Shown here piece after piece: positions 51,844-63,551 of a stretch of 64,000 bases of DNA. A program made the translations under genes and the position numbers. The DNA comes from Gilliamella sp. wkB308. GTDB lineage: Bacteria; Pseudomonadota; Gammaproteobacteria; Enterobacterales; Orbaceae. Each line of letters opens with the position of its first letter. The stretch's first letter is position 1. The notes below the pieces were generated by a model that was not told the DNA's origin, made no database searches, and saw only the letters and a list, made by a program, of their open reading frames with translations. Location of the stretch: contig NZ_LZGN01000037.1 in NCBI RefSeq assembly GCF_001690185.1, positions 186,001-250,000 of the forward strand. The letters are read 5' to 3'.

Positions 51844-53685
51844 CTATTCTAAAAAGCTACGTAACACGTCTGAACGGCTAGGATGACGCAATTTACGCAG
51901 TGCTTTGGCTTCAATTTGACGAATACGTTCACGTGTTACATCAAACTGTTTACCAACTTCTTCAAGCGTATGATCGGTATTCATATCAATACCAAACCGC
52001 ATACGTAATACTTTTGCTTCGCGTGGGGTTAACCCAGAAAGAATATCACGTGTTGCGCTACGTAAACTTTCAGATGTTGCCGCATCTAATGGTTGCTCAA
52101 GCGCCGTATCCTCGATAAAGTCCCCTAAATGTGAATCTTCATCATCACCTACTGGCGTTTCCATTGAGATTGGTTCTTTGGCAATCTTAAGTACTTTACG
52201 TATTTTGTCTTCAGGCATTTGCATGCGCTCTGACAACTCTTCTGGTGTTGGTTCACGACCGATTTCTTGTAACATTTGACGTGAAATACGATTCAATTTA
52301 TTAATCGTTTCAATCATATGTACTGGAATACGGATAGTTCTTGCCTGATCGGCAATCGAACGAGTAATCGCTTGTCTGATCCACCAAGTTGCATAGGTTG
52401 AAAATTTATAACCACGACGATATTCAAACTTATCAACCGCTTTCATCAAACCAATATTACCTTCTTGGATAAGATCTAAGAACTGTAAACCACGGTTTGT
52501 ATATTTTTTAGCAATAGAGATCACTAAACGTAAATTTGCTTCAACCATCTCTTTTTTAGCACGACGAGCTTTCGCCTCACCAATAGACATACGACGGTTA
52601 ATATCTTTAATCTGCTCGATAGAAAGATTCGTTTCCGTTTCAATTTTTTGTAGCGATTCAATTTGTGCAGCAACTTGCTGTTCAAACTCTTTTAAATTAG
52701 CGGCAAAAGCCCCTTTTGAGTTTGATGCTTTAGTAAACCAGTTCATGTTATTTTCATTACCCGTAAAATAGGTCATAAACTGTTTTTTCGGCATTTTACT
52801 TTGTTCGACACAAATCTTCATAATGACACGTTCATGTGCTCTTACACGATCCATCATGCTTCGCATATTGTTGACAAGAATGTCGAACTGCTTGCCAACC
52901 AAACGAAATTGCTTAAATATTTCAGATAAATTTTCGATCTCTTTTTGTGCTTTTTTGTGAGCTCGTCCGTATTTTTTGATCGCTTCTGATGTTTTATCGT
53001 GTTGCTCTTTTAATTCAGCAAATTTAGCACGTGCAACTTCAGGATCGATAGAGACATCATCATCTGCTGAAGAATCGCCATCATCGTCTTCGCTTTCATC
53101 ATCACTGTCATCAAGTTCGATGTCTGCTTCACTATCTTCCAAATCTTCAGGAAGTGCATCACCTGATCCTTCAGCATTAGGATCAACAAAACCAGTGATT
53201 AGGTCGGATAATCGTACCTCACCACTTTCGGTTAAATTATATTGTTCTAAAAGATAAGTAATTGCTTCTGGATATTCTGATACCGATGTTTGGACTTGGT
53301 TAATCCCATCTTCAATACGTTTGGCTATATCAATTTCGCCTTCACGAGTTAGTAGCTCAACTGCCCCCATTTCACGCATATACATACGGACGGGATCGGT
53401 TGTTCTACCAATTTCTGACTCAACATTTGATAATACCAATGCAGTTGCTGCTTCAACGGCTTCTTCATCAGGGACATTGTCTGAAAGTAATAAGTCATCA
53501 GAATCTGGGGCTTCTTCAAGCACTTGAATCCCCATGTCATTAATCATTTGGATTATATCTTCAATCTGATCTGAATCAATAATCTCTTCAGGCAAGTGAT
53601 CGTTGACATCAGCATAGGTTAAATATCCTAACTCCTTACCTCGAATGATTAGGAGTTTAAGCTGTGATTGAGAATTTTGCTCCAT
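51844..53685 (-). CDS. rpoD: RNA polymerase primary sigma factor RpoD (sigma-70)
   Basis: Housekeeping sigma factor. Region 1.1 (1-80), 1.2 with [11 protein letters not shown], a non-conserved region whose acidic stretch (about 178-215) is rich in D/E/S, regions 2.1-2.4 ([22 protein letters not shown], then the -10 reader [15 protein letters not shown]), region 3, and region 4 with the -35-binding [20 protein letters not shown]. The GTG at 53697 is rejected: ATG at 53685 gives [12 protein letters not shown], as in E. coli; 613 residues in both. Confidence 0.98.
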   Translation of the reverse strand: MEQNSQSQLKLLIIRGKELGYLTYADVNDHLPEEIIDSDQIEDIIQMINDMGIQVLEEAPDSDDLLLSDNVPDEEAVEAATALVLSNVESEIGRTTDPVRMYMREMGAVELLTREGEIDIAKRIEDGINQVQTSVSEYPEAITYLLEQYNLTESGEVRLSDLITGFVDPNAEGSGDALPEDLEDSEADIELDDSDDESEDDDGDSSADDDVSIDPEVARAKFAELKEQHDKTSEAIKKYGRAHKKAQKEIENLSEIFKQFRLVGKQFDILVNNMRSMMDRVRAHERVIMKICVEQSKMPKKQFMTYFTGNENNMNWFTKASNSKGAFAANLKEFEQQVAAQIESLQKIETETNLSIEQIKDINRRMSIGEAKARRAKKEMVEANLRLVISIAKKYTNRGLQFLDLIQEGNIGLMKAVDKFEYRRGYKFSTYATWWIRQAITRSIADQARTIRIPVHMIETINKLNRISRQMLQEIGREPTPEELSERMQMPEDKIRKVLKIAKEPISMETPVGDDEDSHLGDFIEDTALEQPLDAATSESLRSATRDILSGLTPREAKVLRMRFGIDMNTDHTLEEVGKQFDVTRERIRQIEAKALRKLRHPSRSDVLRSFLE

Positions 53686-53769
53686 AAAGGTATCCACATT
53701 AAAGTTGTTCGGTCATGTATATTATATATGTAAAACACGGTAAAATTTGGTTCTACATATACCCAATAT

Positions 53770-55551
53770 TTAGTCTTTTTTCGATAAAACAAGTATAAGT
53801 GTCGCTAATTCTTTTTTCTCTGCGGTACTTAAGCCGGAGACTCTCTCTTTTGCGATCAGTTCATCTTGCCGTTGGGCGAGTATATTATCATATAACTCTT
53901 TTAACGTATGCGAAAAAATTGACTCTATTTGATTGTCTTGATAATGGTGCTCCCATATTGCTAACCGGTTTAGTTGCTTATAAAACGGTTTATCAATATA
54001 TTCAGTTAAGATCTGTGCAGTAGTTATATTTGGGTAATGTTGGCATAATTCAAGTAGTTCAATAAAAATTTCAATTCCCGCCATTTTCACTTGACTGATA
54101 GCTTTAATATCGGTGACTAGCTTAGCAAGATAAGGGTACTGAATTAATAAGCCGATTAAAATACGCATAGTAGTAAGTTTTACCTGAGACACAGGCGTAT
54201 TAACCACCGTATTTGTATCGTTTTTACTTCGACTTGCACGCAATAATTGCTCAAGCTGAGACACATCAAGTAAACCCAAATATTTACCTAATTGTTGCAA
54301 CAAATTTAAACGGAATGCTTTTGCTTTTACTTGATCAATTAAAGGTAAAGCGAGTGAACTTAATTTAGATTTTCCTTCAGGCGTTTTTAAATCAACTTGT
54401 TTTAAAAGCTCATCAAATAAAAATTTAGATAAATTTGGCGCCGTTTGTAAATAGGACTCAAATCCATCTTTACCTATTTTTCGAACCAAACTATCCGGAT
54501 CTTCATCTTGTGGTAAAAAAGCAAAAGTTATCTCTTTACCGTCAATCAAGCAAGGTAATAATACATTAAGTGCTCGCCAAGCTGCACTACGTCCGGCATT
54601 ATCGCCGTCATAACAAAATAGGACAGAATCAGTTGCTCTAAATAACAACTTAATATGCTCTTCAGATGTCGCTGTACCAAGTGCCGCAACTGCATAATCT
54701 ATCCCAAATTGGGCAAGTGAGACAACATCCATATATCCCTCAACCACCATCAGTTGTTTAGGATTACGATTCACTTCTTGTGCTTCATAAAGTCCATACA
54801 ATTGAAACCCTTTATGAAAAATAGGCGTTTCGGGTGAATTGATATATTTCGCATTATCATTGATAATCGTTCGCCCACCAAAAGCAATCACATTACCTTG
54901 TCTGTCACGAATCGGGAACATAATTCGACCACGAAAGCGGTCATATTGGTTACCATTATCATTCGTGACTAACATACCAGCTTGATTATAAAGCTCGGCT
55001 TCTGCTTTGCTTTTAACCACGTTTTGTAAGGTTAATCGCCATTCATTTGGTGCAAAACCAATTTTATAACGATTGATAATTTCGGCATTCAATCCGCGTT
55101 GTTCAAGGTATTTATTGGCATCTGTTGATGTTGGTTGGGCTAATTGTTGCTGATAAAAATGGGTAATTTTAGCCATTAACGTATATAAATCTCGGCGAAT
55201 ATTTCGAGATTCAATATGTTTGGATTGGTCTATTTGCTTGTTTGCGCTATCGACATAAGGGACACGGATCCCTTGCATATTGGCTAGTTCTTCAATAGCT
55301 TCTGGAAATGATAAACGTTCATATTGCATCAAGAAAGTGACAGCAGAACCCGTTGCGCCACAGCCAAAGCAATAATAGATCTGTTTTTTTTCGTTAAGCG
55401 AAAAAGAAGCCGTTTTTTCATCATGAAAAGGACAACAACCAAAATAGTTATTTCCCTGTTTTTTCATTTTAACACGTTTACTGATCACATCTAGAATGCT
55501 AGATCGAGCAATCAGTTCTAAAATAAAATCGCGAGGAATTTGACCTTTCAT
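53770..55551 (-). CDS. dnaG: DNA primase DnaG
   Basis: Makes RNA primers at the fork. The N-terminal CHC2 zinc domain has CCPFHDEKTASFSLNEKKQ and YYCFGCG, the TOPRIM core has VVEGYMDVVSLAQ and YDGDNAGRSAAW, and the C-terminal helicase-binding region (about 440-593) is divergent, as usual. The 593 residues compare with 581 in E. coli. It lies between rpsU, behind an intercistronic hairpin, and rpoD. Confidence 0.97.
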   Translation of the reverse strand: MKGQIPRDFILELIARSSILDVISKRVKMKKQGNNYFGCCPFHDEKTASFSLNEKKQIYYCFGCGATGSAVTFLMQYERLSFPEAIEELANMQGIRVPYVDSANKQIDQSKHIESRNIRRDLYTLMAKITHFYQQQLAQPTSTDANKYLEQRGLNAEIINRYKIGFAPNEWRLTLQNVVKSKAEAELYNQAGMLVTNDNGNQYDRFRGRIMFPIRDRQGNVIAFGGRTIINDNAKYINSPETPIFHKGFQLYGLYEAQEVNRNPKQLMVVEGYMDVVSLAQFGIDYAVAALGTATSEEHIKLLFRATDSVLFCYDGDNAGRSAAWRALNVLLPCLIDGKEITFAFLPQDEDPDSLVRKIGKDGFESYLQTAPNLSKFLFDELLKQVDLKTPEGKSKLSSLALPLIDQVKAKAFRLNLLQQLGKYLGLLDVSQLEQLLRASRSKNDTNTVVNTPVSQVKLTTMRILIGLLIQYPYLAKLVTDIKAISQVKMAGIEIFIELLELCQHYPNITTAQILTEYIDKPFYKQLNRLAIWEHHYQDNQIESIFSHTLKELYDNILAQRQDELIAKERVSGLSTAEKKELATLILVLSKKD

Positions 55552-55589
55552 AATGAACGTTCAACCAATATTGGCATTTTAGAAAGACA

Positions 55590-55616
55590 ACAAGCCGTAC
55601 CTTGTGTACGGCTTGT
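55590..55616 (-). terminator. Intercistronic terminator between rpsU and dnaG
   Basis: ACAAGCCGTAC (55590-55600) pairs with GTACGGCTTGT (55606-55616), an 11-bp stem with a weak T tail (TGTCTTTC). It corresponds in position to the leaky T1 terminator that lowers dnaG expression relative to rpsU in E. coli. Confidence 0.8.
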
Positions 55617-55695
55617 AAGAATTCTTTATATTAAAAATATAATAAATTGATTTTTATACCAATTTAAATTTTAAGTATAAATAATCGCAAAAATA

Positions 55696-55923
<228 letters not shown>

Positions 55924-56021
55924 TCAAAATTGGTTAATATCACAAAGGACTAAAAATTAGTGCGCAATTTTACCTCTAATCAACGTATGTTGTAAAGTAA
56001 AAATTTGATTTATTCTAATAC

Positions 56022-56037
56022 AGCAAATTAATTTGCT
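56022..56037. promoter_or_regulatory. Perfect 16-base palindrome upstream of hemB
   Basis: AGCAAATTAATTTGCT is its own reverse complement. It lies 64 bases before the hemB start, in the divergent rpsU/hemB interval, where a dimeric regulator could bind. No regulator is identified. Confidence 0.4.
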
Positions 56038-56088
56038 AAACAGCTTTTGGCATCGGATAATTACCCTAATTTTAATAAGAAAAAGTAA

Positions 56089-57111
<1,023 letters not shown>

Positions 57112-57134
57112 CAAAATTAATTTTAGTCATTTAT

Positions 57135-57169
57135 AAAATTGACATGCTCATCTTTGCATGTCGATTTTT
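57135..57169 (+). terminator. Terminator of hemB
   Basis: GACATGC (57141-57147) pairs with GCATGTC (57156-57162), extended by AAAAT/ATTTT after one mismatch; a TTTTTAAT tail follows. Confidence 0.8.
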
Positions 57170-57425
57170 AATCCTCCGCTTTATTTAAAATTTTGATGAA
57201 CACATAATTAGGTAAACCATTATTAAATATCTAGATTTTCAAATCATCGTGATTATTAATTTTCAATTAATTTAGTTTTCTTATAATTTCAATATTGTGA
57301 AAAAATTTCTTAAAAAAATCTTCAAAATTTACAAATCAGAATAATGTAAAAAAGTGTTAGCTCACCTACTTGTTAAGCTAAATATCTGATAATATTTGTG
57401 ATAGCAAGTGATTAGGGAGTAATAA
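57170..57425. other. Gene-free, very AT-rich interval upstream of the zinc-ribbon gene
   Basis: The interval is dominated by A/T runs and has no supportable frame. It must hold the promoter of the zinc-ribbon gene; GGGAG at 57415-57419 is its ribosome-binding site. Nothing else is recognised. Confidence 0.45.
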
Positions 57426-58196
57426 ATGATTTATGAATTAGTTCCATCTGAATTACACAATGATCTTAATAATTTTCTTCATAACTTAAGAAGAATAACT
57501 ATGCAACGTTTTGAAGCATGTCCATTTTGTGGTGAAAGCGATTTTTATTTGATTCGCACAAACCCGACCAACACTTATCGTTGTAAAGCATGTAATAAGT
57601 ATTCTACCGCGGCAACGAATACTCCTTTCAATCGTTTGACACCATTTAATTGGTTAGAAATAATATTCACTTATCGTATTAAAAATAAAAGCTATCAATA
57701 TATTGCCAAAAAATTAGCATGTTCACTTGAAAAAGTTATACGACGCGATCATGCAATCATGCAATATTTAAAAATAAATTATACTTGTTTATACAGGTGG
57801 TATACCGATAATAAACAAGCCAAAATCACCACAACCTTAGAAGAACAACATCAAGTCATGAACTCAAAAATACTGGCATTACTCAATGAGAAAACGCCCA
57901 TTTGTCTTCATTGTGGATCATCAGAAACAACCAAAGTCGGAACACGAACATGTTATCGATGTAAACGTTGCCGACAAAGTTTTAATATTTTAGGTGATAC
58001 CCAATTAAATAAATTACCTAGAGCGGACTTATGGTTACAATTTATCGATTTACTGGTGTCAGGTGAAAATAATTTGCAAATCGAAAAAAAGATGAATTTT
58101 AGCAGTAACACTGTCAGACGTTGGCGTTCTGCATGGTGTGACATGATGAAAAACTGGGATTGTAATGCGTTAGCGGTATGGTGTAGCCGTCACTAA
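57426..58196 (+). CDS. Protein with two tandem zinc-ribbon/helix-turn-helix units (DUF746-like)
   Basis: The 256 residues contain the same unit twice. Unit 1: Cys32, Cys35, Cys53, Cys56, then NTPFNRLTPFNWLEIIF and an HTH-like IAKKLACSLEKVIRRDHAIM. Unit 2: Cys160, Cys163, Cys179, Cys182, then DTQLNKLPRADLWLQFIDLL and IEKKMNFSSNTVRRWR. The ribbon-plus-HTH arrangement resembles DUF746 proteins and the DNA-binding ends of IS1 InsA and IS1595-type transposases. There is no DDE catalytic domain, inverted repeat or target duplication. A DNA-binding regulator is inferred. It stands alone between hemB and convergent nudC. Confidence 0.8.
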   Translation: MIYELVPSELHNDLNNFLHNLRRITMQRFEACPFCGESDFYLIRTNPTNTYRCKACNKYSTAATNTPFNRLTPFNWLEIIFTYRIKNKSYQYIAKKLACSLEKVIRRDHAIMQYLKINYTCLYRWYTDNKQAKITTTLEEQHQVMNSKILALLNEKTPICLHCGSSETTKVGTRTCYRCKRCRQSFNILGDTQLNKLPRADLWLQFIDLLVSGENNLQIEKKMNFSSNTVRRWRSAWCDMMKNWDCNALAVWCSRH

Positions 58197-58200
58197 AGTG

Positions 58201-58251
58201 TGAATATTTTTAAGAAAACAAGATGAAAACGTTTAAACTTAAAAATATTCA
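58201..58251. terminator. Long AT-only stem between convergent genes, bidirectional terminator candidate
   Basis: TGAATATTTTTAAG (58201-58214) and CTTAAAAATATTCA (58238-58251) are perfect complements over 14 bases with a 23-base loop. It sits between two convergent stops (58196 and 58271). Confidence 0.5.
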
Positions 58252-58270
58252 TTAAACCGATAAAACAACT

Positions 58271-59077
58271 TTAATCTTCACCAAACTTATCGTAATCACG
58301 ACAAAGCACAATAGTATCTTCGATTAGTCGCCTTGCTATTGTGCCATATTCTGGGATTTTAGGCAGATTCGAATAATGATACCAACCTGCATCAACTAAT
58401 TCGTTTTTATCTATTTGTATCTCTCCGCTGTCATAATCAGCTAAATACGCCATCATTAGCGAATTAGGGAATGGCCACGGTTGTGATGCCACATAACGGA
58501 TATTTTTTATTTGTATTTTGGATTCTTCGAAAACTTCTCGCTTAACGGCCATTTCCATTGTTTCACCAATTTCAGTAAATCCCGCCAAGACAGTATATAA
58601 ATCATCCTGATTATGACGAACATGCTTTGCAAGTAAAATTTTATTTTTGTCTCGAATAGCAACAATGATAGAAGGTGAGATTTGTGGATAATAACGCTCT
58701 TTACAATTATCACACATACAACACCATTCCGTCTTACTGATAGACATTTCACTTCCACAATAACCACAATATTTATGAGAACGATAAAATTCAGATAATT
58801 GAACCGCTCTCCCTGCCATATGGAATAATGACTGATCGGCTTCATAGGTAAGCAAAGATCGAATTGAACTCATAGAGTTTTTCATTTGCTTGCAAATAAG
58901 CCAAGCCGTTTGTCCATTCCATTCACCGATTGGTTGTGCAAGCACTTGAGTAAAACCCAATTCGTTTGCTTGTCCAAACGGCACTTTACCATTCGGTAAC
59001 CATAGACGCCCATTTTGACTAACAAACCAATATCCCTTTTCATCTCCAGTTAAATGTAATTGTTGCTGTATATTCAT
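58271..59077 (-). CDS. nudC: NADH pyrophosphatase / RNA deNADding enzyme NudC
   Basis: Nudix hydrolase cleaving NAD(H) and removing NAD caps from RNA. Zinc ribbon CGYCGSE and CDNCKERYYP (about residues 103-130), Nudix box GFTEIGETMEMAVKREVFEE, and the NudC signature SQPWPFPNSLM. The box ends EESKI where the consensus has EExGI, a G-to-K change. A TTG at 59083 is less likely than ATG at 59077 (268 residues; 257 in E. coli). Confidence 0.94.
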   Translation of the reverse strand: MNIQQQLHLTGDEKGYWFVSQNGRLWLPNGKVPFGQANELGFTQVLAQPIGEWNGQTAWLICKQMKNSMSSIRSLLTYEADQSLFHMAGRAVQLSEFYRSHKYCGYCGSEMSISKTEWCCMCDNCKERYYPQISPSIIVAIRDKNKILLAKHVRHNQDDLYTVLAGFTEIGETMEMAVKREVFEESKIQIKNIRYVASQPWPFPNSLMMAYLADYDSGEIQIDKNELVDAGWYHYSNLPKIPEYGTIARRLIEDTIVLCRDYDKFGED

Positions 59078-59105
59078 AATCAATTAATACTCAAAAACAG
59101 ATACG

Positions 59106-59130
59106 AAAAAGGAGGATTTTACTCCTCCTT
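59106..59130 (-). terminator. Terminator of the rpmH-rnpA-yidD-yidC cluster
   Basis: AAGGAGGA and TCCTCCTT form an 8-bp stem with a six-base loop; five Ts follow on the minus strand. It begins 10 bases after the yidC stop. Confidence 0.85.
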
Positions 59131-59140
59131 CAAATTCTCA

Positions 59141-60769
59141 TTATTTCTTTTTCTTTTCGTGAAGACCTTTTTTCTCTAATTCCCAATAGATAATACGTTG
59201 CTGTGCAATCGTAAATAAATTACTGACGATATAGTATAAAACTAAGCCAGATGGGAACCATAAGAAGAATACCGTAAAGATTAATGGCATATAGGTCATC
59301 AATTTTTGTTGTAATGGGTCTGTAACAGGTGTTGGTGACATCTTCTGAATTAAGAACATCGTCCCACCCATTAATAACGGTAAAATATAATATGGATCTT
59401 GTGCTGATAAGTCATGAATCCAAAGGGCAAATGGGGCATGACGGAGTTCAACACTATTACCTAACATATAGAATAATGACAAGAAAATTGGCATTTGAAT
59501 CAATAGTGGTAAACAACCACCTAACGGATTTACTTTTTCTTGCTTATAAAGCGCCATAGTTTCCATGCCCATTTTTTGTCGGTCATCACCATAACGCTCT
59601 TTTAACGCTTGTAATCGAGGTTGTAATAACTTCATTCTAGCCATTGAGCGATATTGTGCACGTGTTAATGGGAATAAAATACCACGAACGATAAACGTGA
59701 TAGCAATAATTGCAATTCCCCAATTACCAACAAAACTTTGGATAAATTTCAATAAATAAAATAGAGGTTGAGATAAGAACCATAACCAACCATAATCCAC
59801 AATCAAATCAAGATGTTTTGCGGTTTGTTTTAATTCGCTTTGAATTTCAGGGCCTAACCACAATTTTGCACTAATCGTTTGGGTACTGCCTGCTTGCACT
59901 GTTGTGGATTCACCTTTAAAACCAATAGTTGCTTGCGAATTCTTTGCCGCAGCTCGAGAATAGAATAAATTCTTCTGATCTTGTGTTGGAACCCAAGCCG
60001 ATGCAAAATAGTGTTGCAACATCGCAACCCAGCCTGTTGTTGTTTCGATAGATAACGCTTTATTTTTAATATCATCAAAACTGTATTTGCTATAATTTGT
60101 ATCAGCGCTAGAGTAAGCCGTACCACGGAAAGCACTTAGCCCTAACCCGCCACCGCCTTCAGTCACGGCATCATGAGGTAACTCAATAGTCTGTTTTAAC
60201 TGTCCATACATCGCAACTTCAACAGGCGTTGAACTTTGGTTATCAATTGCGTACTCAACATCAATTGCATAACTGCCACGATGCAACACATAATATTTAG
60301 TATATTTCACGCCATTGATTTGATAACTGAGCGGTACGCGCAGTTCATCTTGCCCGTCGGCTAACGTATATTCGGTCTGCGCTGTTTGATAAACTGGACG
60401 TTGAGAGTTTTGCGTCGCATTATCAGGGCCATCTTTACCGGTTAAACCACTTTCGGCAATATAAACATAATCAGGACGTGAGGTTAACAATTGGAAAGGT
60501 GTACCTGAATGGAGAGTCTGCTCATATTTTAATAATTGAGCCGCTTGCACATCACCACCATAAGTATTAATGGTAAGTGAAAGAACATCAGATTTAACAA
60601 TAATGCTCTTACCAAGCAGTGAAGCATCATTCGAATCATTATCACTAACATGTTGTGTCATTTGATTGGTAATAGGTGGTTTAGGGGCATGATCCTCTTC
60701 CCAAGCCTTCCAAATAAAAAACGATACAAAAAGTAAAGCAATAACTAAAATATTACGTTGAGATCCCAT
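59141..60769 (-). CDS. yidC: Membrane protein insertase YidC
   Basis: Inserts and folds inner-membrane proteins alone or with SecYEG. TM1 (about 5-20), a large periplasmic beta-sandwich domain (about 25-340) and the conserved five-helix core (about 350-530) with [20 protein letters not shown] and [21 protein letters not shown] basic tail ([10 protein letters not shown]) closes the 542 residues (548 in E. coli). Its ATG overlaps the yidD stop by one base. Confidence 0.97.
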   Translation of the reverse strand: MGSQRNILVIALLFVSFFIWKAWEEDHAPKPPITNQMTQHVSDNDSNDASLLGKSIIVKSDVLSLTINTYGGDVQAAQLLKYEQTLHSGTPFQLLTSRPDYVYIAESGLTGKDGPDNATQNSQRPVYQTAQTEYTLADGQDELRVPLSYQINGVKYTKYYVLHRGSYAIDVEYAIDNQSSTPVEVAMYGQLKQTIELPHDAVTEGGGGLGLSAFRGTAYSSADTNYSKYSFDDIKNKALSIETTTGWVAMLQHYFASAWVPTQDQKNLFYSRAAAKNSQATIGFKGESTTVQAGSTQTISAKLWLGPEIQSELKQTAKHLDLIVDYGWLWFLSQPLFYLLKFIQSFVGNWGIAIIAITFIVRGILFPLTRAQYRSMARMKLLQPRLQALKERYGDDRQKMGMETMALYKQEKVNPLGGCLPLLIQMPIFLSLFYMLGNSVELRHAPFALWIHDLSAQDPYYILPLLMGGTMFLIQKMSPTPVTDPLQQKLMTYMPLIFTVFFLWFPSGLVLYYIVSNLFTIAQQRIIYWELEKKGLHEKKKK

Positions 60770-61092
60770 TAGTGTTTTTCTCTATTGTTTTTAATATTAG
60801 GAGGAACAAGATCTTCTCCTCCCTCATGTAAAGGGTGACATTTTAATACACGTTTCACTGTTAGCCAACCTCCTTTTAATAATCCAAAGCGTCTTAGCGC
60901 AATTATTGCATACTGAGAACAAGTTGGCGTAAAGCGACATTTTGGACCAAATAAAGGGCTAATGACTTTTTGATAAATACGAATCATTAAAACAAAAATA
61001 TTTATTATCAATAACTTACAAGCCATTACATGCTGTTTAATAATCAATAAAATTTTGTTCAAACCTGATGTTTGCCGACAATTTTTTGGCAT
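60769..61092 (-). CDS. yidD: Membrane protein insertion efficiency factor YidD
   Basis: Small membrane-associated protein, named for its effect on YidC-dependent insertion. Family block [19 protein letters not shown] followed by [19 protein letters not shown]. The frame starts 34 bases inside rnpA; the first 22 residues have no counterpart in E. coli (85 residues), so an internal start at 61026 (MACKLLII) or later is possible. No clear ribosome-binding site separates the options. Confidence 0.9.
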   Translation of the reverse strand: MPKNCRQTSGLNKILLIIKQHVMACKLLIINIFVLMIRIYQKVISPLFGPKCRFTPTCSQYAIIALRRFGLLKGGWLTVKRVLKCHPLHEGGEDLVPPNIKNNREKH

Positions 61093-61415
61093 AGTTTATC
61101 TAATGTAGCGAAAAGTTGTTGATTATCTAATTCTATAACAGGTTGCTTTGCCATTAAAATAAAATCAACGTTAGGTAATTGATGTTGATGATGACGGAAA
61201 TACTCTTTAGCAAGTCGTTTGATCCGATTACGCTCATGTGCTCGCTTAACCTGCTTTTTAGCTATAGCAAACCCCAAACGTGGATGCGATAACTGGTTTT
61301 TACGAGTAATTAGCGTAAGAAAAGGCGATCCCGCTCGTGTGGACTCTTGAAAAACATAATTAAAATCAAAGGGAGTTAACAAGCGCAACTCCCGAGGAAA
61401 AGTGAGTTTAGTCAC
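61059..61415 (-). CDS. rnpA: Ribonuclease P protein component RnpA
   Basis: Basic protein cofactor of RNase P, which processes tRNA 5' ends. The RNR block reads [17 protein letters not shown] near residue 58, and [19 protein letters not shown] opens the chain. The 118 residues compare with 119 in E. coli. The start is GTG, as in E. coli, 11 bases after the rpmH stop. Confidence 0.95.
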   Translation of the reverse strand: MTKLTFPRELRLLTPFDFNYVFQESTRAGSPFLTLITRKNQLSHPRLGFAIAKKQVKRAHERNRIKRLAKEYFRHHQHQLPNVDFILMAKQPVIELDNQQLFATLDKLCQKIVGKHQV

Positions 61416-61426
61416 TCAACTTTAAA

Positions 61427-61573
<147 letters not shown>

Positions 61574-61767
61574 TTATATCCAAATCTAATTTATCAACAA
61601 GTTGTAGAGTAAAAACTCCACAGCATTAATTAAAGAGGTCGGAATTATAGAGGCTATTTTATTTTTCGTCAATGAGATTTTAAAAGATAAATGATATAAA
61701 AATAACCTAAAATAGCCATCACTGCCGTAAGTATCAGATATCATGTCACCCTTTAATTTCGAATAAA

Positions 61768-62793
61768 TTAATCATTAAAAGTTAGGACTCGCTTACTTTT
61801 TTCACCGCCGACTTCACGTGCTAATTTAGGAACTAAATAGCCCGATACCTGTTCAGATAACTGCTTCATTAATTGTTTAGCGTGCTTGTCTTCTACTAAA
61901 AAATGAGCGGCTCCTTGTACTTTATCTAATAAATGTATGTAATAAGGCAAAATACCATTATCAAACAGCTTATTACTCAATTGTGCTAACGTCGTCACAT
62001 TATCATTAATATTTTTCAATAACACACTTTGATTAAGAACGGTCACATTATGTTGCTTTAATTGATTAACTGCTTGTGACACATCATCATCAATTTCATT
62101 AGGGTGATTAATATGCGTGACAACAACAATTTGTAAACGACTTTTAGCAAAAAGTCGACAAAGTTTAGCGGTAATACGAGAAGGAATCACTACCGCTAAA
62201 CGGGTATGAATGCGTAGCCGCTTAACATGCTTAATTTTTTCTAATTCACTGATTAAATAATCCAACTCATGATCTTTAGCCATTAATGGATCACCACCAG
62301 ATAATATGATTTCATCAAGTTCTGCATGATTCGCAATATAATCTAATGCAACAGTAAGATTTTTTTTATTACCCTGATTTTCATGATACGGAAAATGTCG
62401 CCTAAAACAGTAACGGCAATTAATCGCACACGCCGTTTTAGTCATCAACAAGGCTCGATTGTGATATTTATGCAATAATCCCGGAATGGCGTTATCTTGT
62501 TCTAGCAGCGGATCGGCACTAAAACCATTAACTTCAATCATTTCATTATCATTACAAAGTACTTGTAACAACAGCGGATCGCTATAGTCACCCTTCTTCA
62601 TTCGATGAATAAAAGCCATAGGAACTCGAAGCGGAAACTGTTTTTTCGCTTGTTTCATTGACATAGAAATCGTATCTGGATCCAAATCTAAATAACAATA
62701 AAGTTGCTTGATATCGGTCACAACATTAGCAAGATCAAAAATCCAGTCATCTTTATTTGGTAGTTCAACTTTTTGCTGTATAATATGGCTCAT
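61768..62793 (-). CDS. epmB: EF-P (R)-beta-lysylation enzyme EpmB (lysine 2,3-aminomutase)
   Basis: Radical-SAM, PLP-dependent mutase that makes (R)-beta-lysine for EF-P Lys34. The iron-sulfur motif CAINCRYCFRRHFPY lies near residue 118, LSGGDPLMAKD near 165 and the C-terminal PLP segment LLDKVQGAAHFLV. The 341 residues match E. coli (342). It is divergent from efp with only 32 bases between starts, a clear functional pair; epmA is not in the window. Confidence 0.96.
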   Translation of the reverse strand: MSHIIQQKVELPNKDDWIFDLANVVTDIKQLYCYLDLDPDTISMSMKQAKKQFPLRVPMAFIHRMKKGDYSDPLLLQVLCNDNEMIEVNGFSADPLLEQDNAIPGLLHKYHNRALLMTKTACAINCRYCFRRHFPYHENQGNKKNLTVALDYIANHAELDEIILSGGDPLMAKDHELDYLISELEKIKHVKRLRIHTRLAVVIPSRITAKLCRLFAKSRLQIVVVTHINHPNEIDDDVSQAVNQLKQHNVTVLNQSVLLKNINDNVTTLAQLSNKLFDNGILPYYIHLLDKVQGAAHFLVEDKHAKQLMKQLSEQVSGYLVPKLAREVGGEKSKRVLTFND

Positions 62794-62825
62794 TTTTGTA
62801 ATTCAGAATCATAGTTGGAGCTTTT

Positions 62826-63392
62826 ATGGCATCTTATAGTACTAATGAGTTTAAAGCCGGTCTTAAAATAATGCAAGATGGTGAGCCGTGCGTAATAGTT
62901 GAAAACGAATTTTATAAACCTGGAAAAGGGCAAGCAATTAACCGCGTTAAAATTAAAAAATTACTTTCTGGTAAAACCGTTGATAAAACGTTCAAATCTG
63001 GTGAATCTGTTGAAGCAGCCGATGTTGTCGATATGAACTTAACCTATTTATATACCGACGGTGAATTTTGGCACTTCATGAATAACGACACATTTGAACA
63101 ACTATCTGCTGATGCCAAAGCGGTTGGAGACAATGCTAAATGGTTAGTTGATCAAGCTGAATGTATTTTAACATTATGGAACGGACAACCTATCGCCGTT
63201 ACCCCACCTAACTTTGTTGAACTTGAAGTTATCGAAACAGATCCAGGTTTAAAAGGTGATACAGCAGGAACTGGCGGTAAACCAGCAACATTATCAACTG
63301 GTGCTGTTGTCCGTGTACCACTGTTTGTACAAATTGGTGAAGTACTTAAAGTTGATACACGTTCAGGCGAATACGTTTCACGTGTTAAATAA
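62826..63392 (+). CDS. efp: Translation elongation factor P
   Basis: Relieves ribosome stalling at polyproline. Three beta-barrel domains in 188 residues; the modified lysine is Lys34 in YKPGKGQA, the type beta-lysylated by EpmAB, consistent with epmB next door. GGAGC precedes the ATG. Closing signature [18 protein letters not shown]. Confidence 0.98.
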   Translation: MASYSTNEFKAGLKIMQDGEPCVIVENEFYKPGKGQAINRVKIKKLLSGKTVDKTFKSGESVEAADVVDMNLTYLYTDGEFWHFMNNDTFEQLSADAKAVGDNAKWLVDQAECILTLWNGQPIAVTPPNFVELEVIETDPGLKGDTAGTGGKPATLSTGAVVRVPLFVQIGEVLKVDTRSGEYVSRVK

Positions 63393-63420
63393 AATCGGTT
63401 AAGTATCTTAACGATTGAAA

Positions 63421-63455
63421 GAATATAGCGAGGCTTAAACAGTCTGGCTATATTC
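63421..63455. terminator. Stem-loop between efp and trmL
   Basis: GAATATAGC (63421-63429) and GCTATATTC (63447-63455) pair perfectly; a weaker GTTAAG/CTTAAC hairpin precedes it just after the efp stop. On the minus strand TTCTTTC follows, so it may terminate trmL; for efp the tail is not T-rich. Confidence 0.5.
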
Positions 63456-63551
63456 CAAACAACGCTCACAAAGTTACTTGTCAACATTGATAAAATAGCT
63501 AAACTCTTTTTTCATTCTTCATTTCTAGTTTTTCAAACAACGACTAAATAG

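Noticed and set aside
53041-53160. Low-complexity D/E/S repeat region inside rpoD
   Set aside because: This is the normal acidic non-conserved region of sigma-70 and not a sign of insertion or repeat expansion.
61591-61599. TTATCAACA, one mismatch from a DnaA box, upstream of rpmH
   Set aside because: It is a single copy without further boxes, AT-rich 13-mers or dnaA nearby, so there is no case for an origin.
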